From the NCBI GenBank assembly GCA_016801885.1, contig CM028895.1:5356001-5420000 (forward strand): 64,000 nucleotides of DNA, written 5' to 3'. Positions 58,209 through 64,000 of this stretch are shown here, one piece after another (the stretch's first letter is position 1; the number at the start of each line of letters is the position of its first letter). The notes below the pieces were generated by a model. The model had not been told where the DNA came from, made no database searches, and saw only the letters and a list, made by a program, of their open reading frames with translations. This DNA is from Toxotes chatareus (lineage: Eukaryota > Chordata > Actinopteri > Toxotidae). The translations under genes were made by a program, and so were the position numbers.

Positions 58209-60232
58209 CTTGAAACACACAAACACAGAGAGAGAGACGACAAAACGAATTAAAAACCAGTTTTTTCTTCATTGGAATGCTAAGTTTCTACCCACCATTA
58301 TAACAGACCTAACAATTGTTAGCAAATTTTGAAAAAGCTGTGGTGGAAGATGAATGCTTTATCTGATTTTTATTTGCATGTTTTGTCTTTCAAGAAAATA
58401 CAATGATTTTTGTTTAGACTGACTTTCCTTCAGTTTTATCATCAAATAAATAGACAGACAGCCACAAACAGTGGATGTAGGTCAAACGCTGACTCCCCGT
58501 CTCTCTTCACCACCCCGTCTTTCACCACATCCATTCTCTCTGCGAGTATCTCTCTCTTTCTTCTCGTGATGTGGAAAGCAGTGTCACATTGCAGCAATTA
58601 GAATGAGGAGAAAGCTACCGTGTGTGTGTGAGTGTGTGTTTGTGACCAAGTGTATTTCAGGGTAACCTTATAGCAGTCATTCAAACCCCCTACAAAGAGT
58701 CACTGTTACCTGTATTCACACCGAGGATGGGATGGTGTGTGTAAGTTATATGTGAGTGTGTGTGTGTGTGTGTAAGGGAGCTCTCAGCAGTAGCTTGTAA
58801 TATGGTGACAGCTTTGGGACAGCTCGGCAGCTCCAGCAGCTAAACATAGACGAACACAGCTAACTAATGCAGTGTGTGTGTGTGTGTGTGTGTGTGTAGA
58901 GGGCTGCAGTGTGTCATATTCTATGTTTTGATCAGAAGCGGATCAGACGAGGGATTTTTTTTTTGCCTCTAAAGCTCAACACAGCATCAACAAATAAACA
59001 CACGAGTAACCGTCCCAACAGAAATCACATAGCTGGTAAATAAATGTTTATCTTGCATCCATGACATTTAATGTCAGATAGCAAGAAGTTTATGGCGAGT
59101 TCACATCATGAACACATCATAACCGCCTTCGGTATAAAATCTAATTGGCTAGATTTTTTTTTTCTTTTTTCTTCTGTACTGCAGCCTAAACTATGAGCTC
59201 AAACTAACAGGCTGTCTGCAAGTTTCATCCGGTTCAATGTAAGACGTTGTTAATGCAAGATAGAATGAGGCAAATCACTGGATATAATAATAATGACAAT
59301 AATGATAACAAAACTTGAACTGATATCTGTGGTTTACAAGCCAACTGAAAGATGGCGTCATGCTAGAAGTGGTACTGATGAATAAAGACGAGACCATTTA
59401 GCATCTGGACTGACATCTTCAGTGACCAGTCAGGTAGCTAACGAGCAGGCAAACTGAGCTTAAAAATGCTTGTTTGGTAGCAATTGCTTAGGAAGCCAAG
59501 TAGCAGGATTAGACAGAAATATTACTAATTAACTGCAAATATAGTGCACTGTAAAATGAAATTGTTTGGCTAAATGCAAAGGAGTTCTCTGTCTACACAG
59601 GAAAAAGAGTGCCAGCTGGTTAATGCACAAATGGTGGGTTTATGCCATGAAACACAAAAAAGTATCAAACATTAATTTCTCTCTTTTGAGCACTGGTTTC
59701 ATCTCAAAGGAAATCACACAGCAGATCTGCACGCTCGAAGAAAAAGAGCTAAAAGTTTAGCTGGAGTGTTTTAAAGTTGTTAAAGGGTGAAACAGTCAGT
59801 GACTCATTTATCCCCAGATGAAATTATGTAGTCTCTTTTGTAATTGTACTTTGTTTTTGTATTTATGAATAATCATGTGATTCTAAAATAAACCACTGAC
59901 TCAGTTTGCACATTTTTACATTTCACATTACTTCAGGCTGGGGTGTTGAGATTGCAGAGGAGTAGAGGCAAATTATTCTCTCACAAGTCTATAAAGGCTA
60001 TATGACAATTGTCTCCTATTTGTACATCTCACAAGTGATTTTAACAGTCAATACACACAAATCAATGCTCACTTCCAGAGGGTTCTCAAGCATTTTATTG
60101 CAGCCATCTTACATTTTTGACCGGAAATAGTCATGACATGCGAGGGAATGATTTTTGGCAGACATTTGAGCGAAACAGCCAAATGAGCACCTAAAATGTT
60201 TAATCAGTCCATTTAAGCCCTGTGTCCAGTAT

Positions 60233-60417
60233 GGCTGGGTTGCTTACAATTAAATGGACTATGAAAAATCCATTTTGTCTCAACGTGATTTGGACATACA
60301 GTGACAGCAGTTTCACTGAACAGCTGGTGTTTACCGGCCATTCACATGGAATCGTGTTGAAATCTCTCTGGCCTGATAAACTGGCATCAAACTCCAATTC
60401 CAGTTAGCAACCCAGCC
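60233..60417. repeat. 185-bp segment bounded by a perfect 12-bp inverted repeat
   Basis: GGCTGGGTTGCT at 60233-60244 is the exact reverse complement of AGCAACCCAGCC at 60406-60417. Inside the left side, AGTCCATTTA (60206-60215, just outside) and TAAATGGACT (60250-60259) form another perfect inverted pair. MITE-like layout, but no target duplication is evident. Confidence 0.45.
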
Positions 60418-60639
60418 AATTATAGCTGGATTTGCACACACAAAATCACAAAAGACTGATCAGGAACAAAGTGGATTAAGATAAAAATGAGACACAAAGA
60501 ATTAAAAACAATGACCATAAAAAAAAAAAAAAAAAAAAAATCGGAAACTCAATTCTTTTGTGTTTTGGCTTCAGACATGCAGACACACAAGTGGATATGC
60601 CGTCAGAGTTACAGAACTGGTATGCAGACTCGTTAAAAT

Positions 60640-60715
60640 TTACTGTCACTTCAAATGAAAATGTGTTAACATCTCACTGGACTAATAAAGTAGCTTTTGG
60701 CCCAGTTCTAAATAA
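60640..60715 (+). repeat. Diverged second copy of part of the 60.3-60.4 kb repeat
   Basis: By eye, about 46 positions around GTGTTAACATCTCACTGGAC align to GTGTTGAAATCTCTCTGGCC at 60.35 kb with roughly three quarters identity. A weaker resemblance (CTCTATGGCCGGATAA) is seen near 1950-1970. Confidence 0.4.
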
Positions 60716-63360
60716 GTGTGAATCATCCAGCATCCCTGACTGCCAAACTTAGTGCAGGCAAACAAGCAGAAGATATTCACTGGAGTCACAGAGTCATTTC
60801 ATCGCAAGATCACTCTGCTTTTCCACTGAGCTGCCACTAAAAACAATTTGGAGAGAGATTCTGAATGACTGTCTCTTGACAGCTCTGGAGAAAATACATT
60901 AGAATAGAGTTCGATATTTGACTGAATTGCAGAGAAAAATAATATGAAATATAAAAAAAACCAGACAAATTATTGTGTTTTTCCACATTGGCTTAAACAG
61001 TGGAGAGGCTGCATCGGAGTGTAGCATATACAGACAACAGCCTCTGGATAAAAGTGAGAAATGGCCTGGTGTGTAAAAGCCAATTGAAATCCATTCTCTT
61101 TAAGTCTGCTCCTCTGTCTGAAATGCCCAAAGCGCACTTACACACACAAATATAACACACTAACACGCTCGCTCACAGACTTGGTTGTAATTTGGCCTTA
61201 AGCTTTTTAAACAGGCTTTAGTCTGCACAAAACGCCAGATGCTGCAATCGCTCCCACATTCTTGTTTTGGCCTGAGCTACTGTCAAACATTAGACCAACC
61301 AAGTTTCAGTGGGTACAGCAGATGTTTCATTTATGTTCTCTCTGTTATGAATAAAGATATTTTTTCTGGCAGTAAAAGCTGTGACCATATATCATTCTCA
61401 TGTGCCTCTTAATTGTTGTATATAGTTGAAAGTAAAGAAAAAGTTTTTATCTAGCCATTAGTTGGGCTATATTAAGTTTGAGGTATGTTTCCCAAGACTG
61501 TATATGATAGGAAATGCTGTTTAAGACACAAAATGTCTCCTATAAGCTGGAGATGCCATTTTCTTTCAAGCATTTACAGTATGTCACAAAGCTTTAACTG
61601 TGGTAGGTAAATGCTCAATGACTCTTTATAACAACTGATTTAAAAAACTGGTGGGCTCCAGCATCTGTCTTATTAAGGTGTCTTTGACAGGGCTCAAAGC
61701 TGAAAATATTCAATAACCTGGATATTCAAATAACTGTAAATAAATAGAAATACACATCATCAGTATCATTGGTCTCTGTGGATTTATGTCAAACACCTGA
61801 GTACTTGACAGTGGCTTTTTAATGTTTGTCTTATAAAACTCACCACAGTTGTGGTTTGTAGGCGAAATGGGCAAGGCTCATAGTGAAAGAGCAATTAAGT
61901 TAGTCAGACAAACAAACATGTATGAATGTAGTAAAAAAAAATGCAGGTATTGTTTTTAATATTCATATAATAATGACAATAATATAAGTTTAGATTCTAG
62001 ACAATTCAAGTGAGAACATTTTCAAGTCTGAGAGTCTGATGTTACATTGAATTAGCTTGGGATTCCCTTCTGTGTTCGGCAGGATCTGAAGCTGTGAGCC
62101 AAGATTAAGTCAAGAGCAGAATAACACAAGAATGTAAAACTTTAACTAACACATTCAACTTTACAACACTGAAGACAGGAGAAGGGCGAATTTCCCTGTA
62201 GGAGAACCAGCATAACAATAGAAATCTCAAATCACATTAAAGAACACACTGGGTTATAAAAGGACCTGTGAACTCATCACCCCCACCCCCCACCAATATG
62301 ACTACACCTTTCTTTAAAAACCTTTTCTAACTGACCCCTCAGAGCTGGAGACAGAAAGGTCAGTTATCTCTGTTTAAACTAGTATCATCACTTTCTCATT
62401 GCTCCATGTTGTTGTACAGTTACAGATGGAAAACCACTGGCTTCATTGATTAAACCAGTGTGAGTACACAGTGTACCTCTAGCATATATGTGACAAAAAT
62501 AATTTCCAGCTTAGTGTGTGTGCATGTGCATGAGTTCAAAGCAGCAATTTTGCATGTGACATGTACCGGTAAGCATTTATGGTACTCTCTGTGTGTGTTT
62601 GTGTGTATGTCTATATATTGAGGTATTTAAGAGCTGTGGGTAATGAAAGCACTTTCGCTGACAGCCTCTTTCAGGACCCTGATCACTCTGCCAGGTTCTC
62701 GCCCCGCCCCCAGACAGCAGAGCCACTGCATGATTTGACCATGTCAATCAAAATGTCCATGAATCAAAGTGGCCGCTGCATTTCCATAATAACCGTAATT
62801 TAACTGAATCCCATCTGAAGCTGATAAAAGATAGTTGCCATGGCGAGGCAAGTTTTTAACCCCTGATGGTAAAGGAGTCCTAATATATCTACTGGTAATT
62901 TCTTAATCTATATGCATTGTAATGCCTAAGCCTACAGCAACACAAGACTTCATACTTTGAAGACACACGGCTGGAGAACCTTTTGTTTAATATAGCAAGA
63001 CTGGAGACTTACCATTTAAAAAGAAAAAAAAACCTGTAAATTAAACTGTAAAAATAACCAGAACTTAGGAACTAAGCTCTGACAAAGTCAGCAACAGTTC
63101 TCAACCCTCTTCAGCAGGTCTCTTCAGTGTATAGTGAAGTCAAAAGCATGTACATGGACAATTAGAATTCAAGAACTCATCTAAAAATGAAAAAGAACAC
63201 ATACACAGACATCAACTGTCTCTCACACACACACACACACACACTGTGGCACACACGGACCCTCAGCTCCCACTCTTTCTCATTACTTAGTCTTTCCGTC
63301 CAGAGAGGCTCTGCAATAACAAGAGAGGAAATGAGGATTGTGATGTCACAGGCGATAACC

Positions 63361-63392
<32 letters not shown>

Positions 63393-63791
63393 AAGCCCAC
63401 TGTCATTTTCTGAGTGAGATGACTGTGGTCGCGAGGGAAATTCAGCGCACTGGAGGGTAAATAGCTTTTCGTTGCAGTGATCGAGACTCACACACATATA
63501 CACACAAAACAATGAAGCGTGCACAAGTTCAGACAAACATTAACGGCAGTGAGAATACAGTCAATCACTCCAAATCAGGCGTGAGGTCGATCTGCCATTA
63601 CACGAACCAATACAAAGCTGACTGAAGTAATAAACAGAGTTACTTGATGAAGGAAGGATCACGTACAGTCTCTTCCAGTGAAACTGTCAGTAAAGGCCGT
63701 CTCACGTCCAAATATTTTATAAATAAACAAATTTTGAATATTGCAATTTTTTTGCTTCCTGAATGGGAGTGAACTGAATTGTGGTTTAAAT

Positions 63792-63800
63792 ACATTTCAG
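63792..63800. repeat. Left target-site duplication of the SINE
   Basis: ACATTTCAG, identical to 63920-63928. Confidence 0.7.
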
Positions 63801-63919
63801 AGGCCGCCCGGTTAGCTCAGTTGGTAGTTGGGAGGTGCCGTAGAACTTCAGTGCATTGTGGACTGGGCAGCAGTCGCCCCCTGGACCCAGATAAGTGGCA
63901 GATGATGACATGACATGAC
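63801..63919 (+). mobile_element. Short tRNA-headed SINE with target-site duplications
   Basis: Starts AGGCCGCCCGGTTAGCTCAG and contains a perfect Pol III A box, TAGCTCAGTTGG, at 63813-63824. The tail includes ACCCAGATAAGTGGCAGATG and an ATGAC repeat. The 9-bp direct repeat ACATTTCAG flanks it at 63792-63800 and 63920-63928. No good B box is seen, so the tRNA half is shortened. Confidence 0.75.
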
Positions 63920-63928
63920 ACATTTCAG
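63920..63928. repeat. Right target-site duplication of the SINE
   Basis: ACATTTCAG, identical to 63792-63800. Confidence 0.7.
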
Positions 63929-64000
63929 GGAGACAGCCGTATTGACATTGCAATAGTTGGCGTGAAAGGCGGAGTAACAAACAATCTTCAACAATCATGA

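Larger units (their letters stand above)
58209..64000 (-). other. lama2: Intron upstream of W1 (partial)
   Basis: No exon coding for the preceding LN segment was found here. It holds TG/AC microsatellites (58740-58772, 58872-58897, 63227-63245, 63358-63387), an A22 run (60519-60540), the 60.2-60.7 kb repeat pair and the SINE at 63.8 kb. The rest is unremarkable AT-rich sequence. Confidence 0.8.

Noticed and set aside
58209..64000. Search for the preceding LN exon (Thr-Trp-Trp-Gln region) and the gene start
   Set aside because: No matching codons or phase-compatible exon seen; these exons must lie beyond the window.

Overview
The window is intronic and exonic DNA of a vertebrate, most likely a teleost fish. 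The evidence is a spliced laminin gene with short exons, GT-AG introns from 106 nt to about 9.7 kb, very dense AC/GT microsatellites, a decayed fish-type Tc1-like transposon and a tRNA-headed SINE. No bacterial, rRNA, complete tRNA or CRISPR feature is present.

One protein-coding gene explains all the credible coding sequence. It is laminin subunit alpha-2 (lama2), on the minus strand, running from high to low coordinates. I traced 24 constitutive exons (58208 down to 3524; 3153 nt, 1051 codons) plus one in-frame candidate cassette exon. All splice phases agree. Order along the protein: rear half of the LN (domain VI) polymerisation domain (W1 to W4), four LEa repeats (W4 to W10), the laminin IV-A (L4a) domain inside a split LE repeat (W10 to W14), then the LEb rod (W14 to W25), ending where the second L4 domain would begin. 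Signal peptide and front LN exons lie beyond 64000. The second L4, coiled coil and LG domains lie beyond position 1. The call lama2 rather than lama1 rests on alpha-2-like strings such as CNSFGSKSFDC, FNFQEGGC and CPPNTVGERC.

Region by region: 58.2-64 kb is an intron with a SINE bounded by target-site duplications and a diverged repeat pair. 47.9-58.2 kb is the exon-dense LN/LEa block, many of whose exons are flanked by CA/TG repeats. 30.4-44.9 kb holds the L4a exons, separated by the largest intron (9.65 kb). 3.5-27.7 kb holds the LEb rod exons with long introns, a Tc1 relic (15.4-16.2 kb) and purine- or pyrimidine-rich tracts.

The most interesting points are these. (1) A 273-nt symmetric phase-0 exon at 12528-12800 would insert one extra, Arg-rich, nine-Cys LE-like unit that I do not recall from human LAMA2. 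(2) A possible internal first exon at 24561-25160 has a strong start context and signal-peptide-like sequence reading in frame into the LE rod, giving a short form without LN. The same bases also look like a distal branch point with a long AG-free zone. (3) Two exons that I recall as single in human (243 and 161 nt) are each split here into two whose lengths sum exactly. (4) Several perfect hairpins and palindromes lie in introns.
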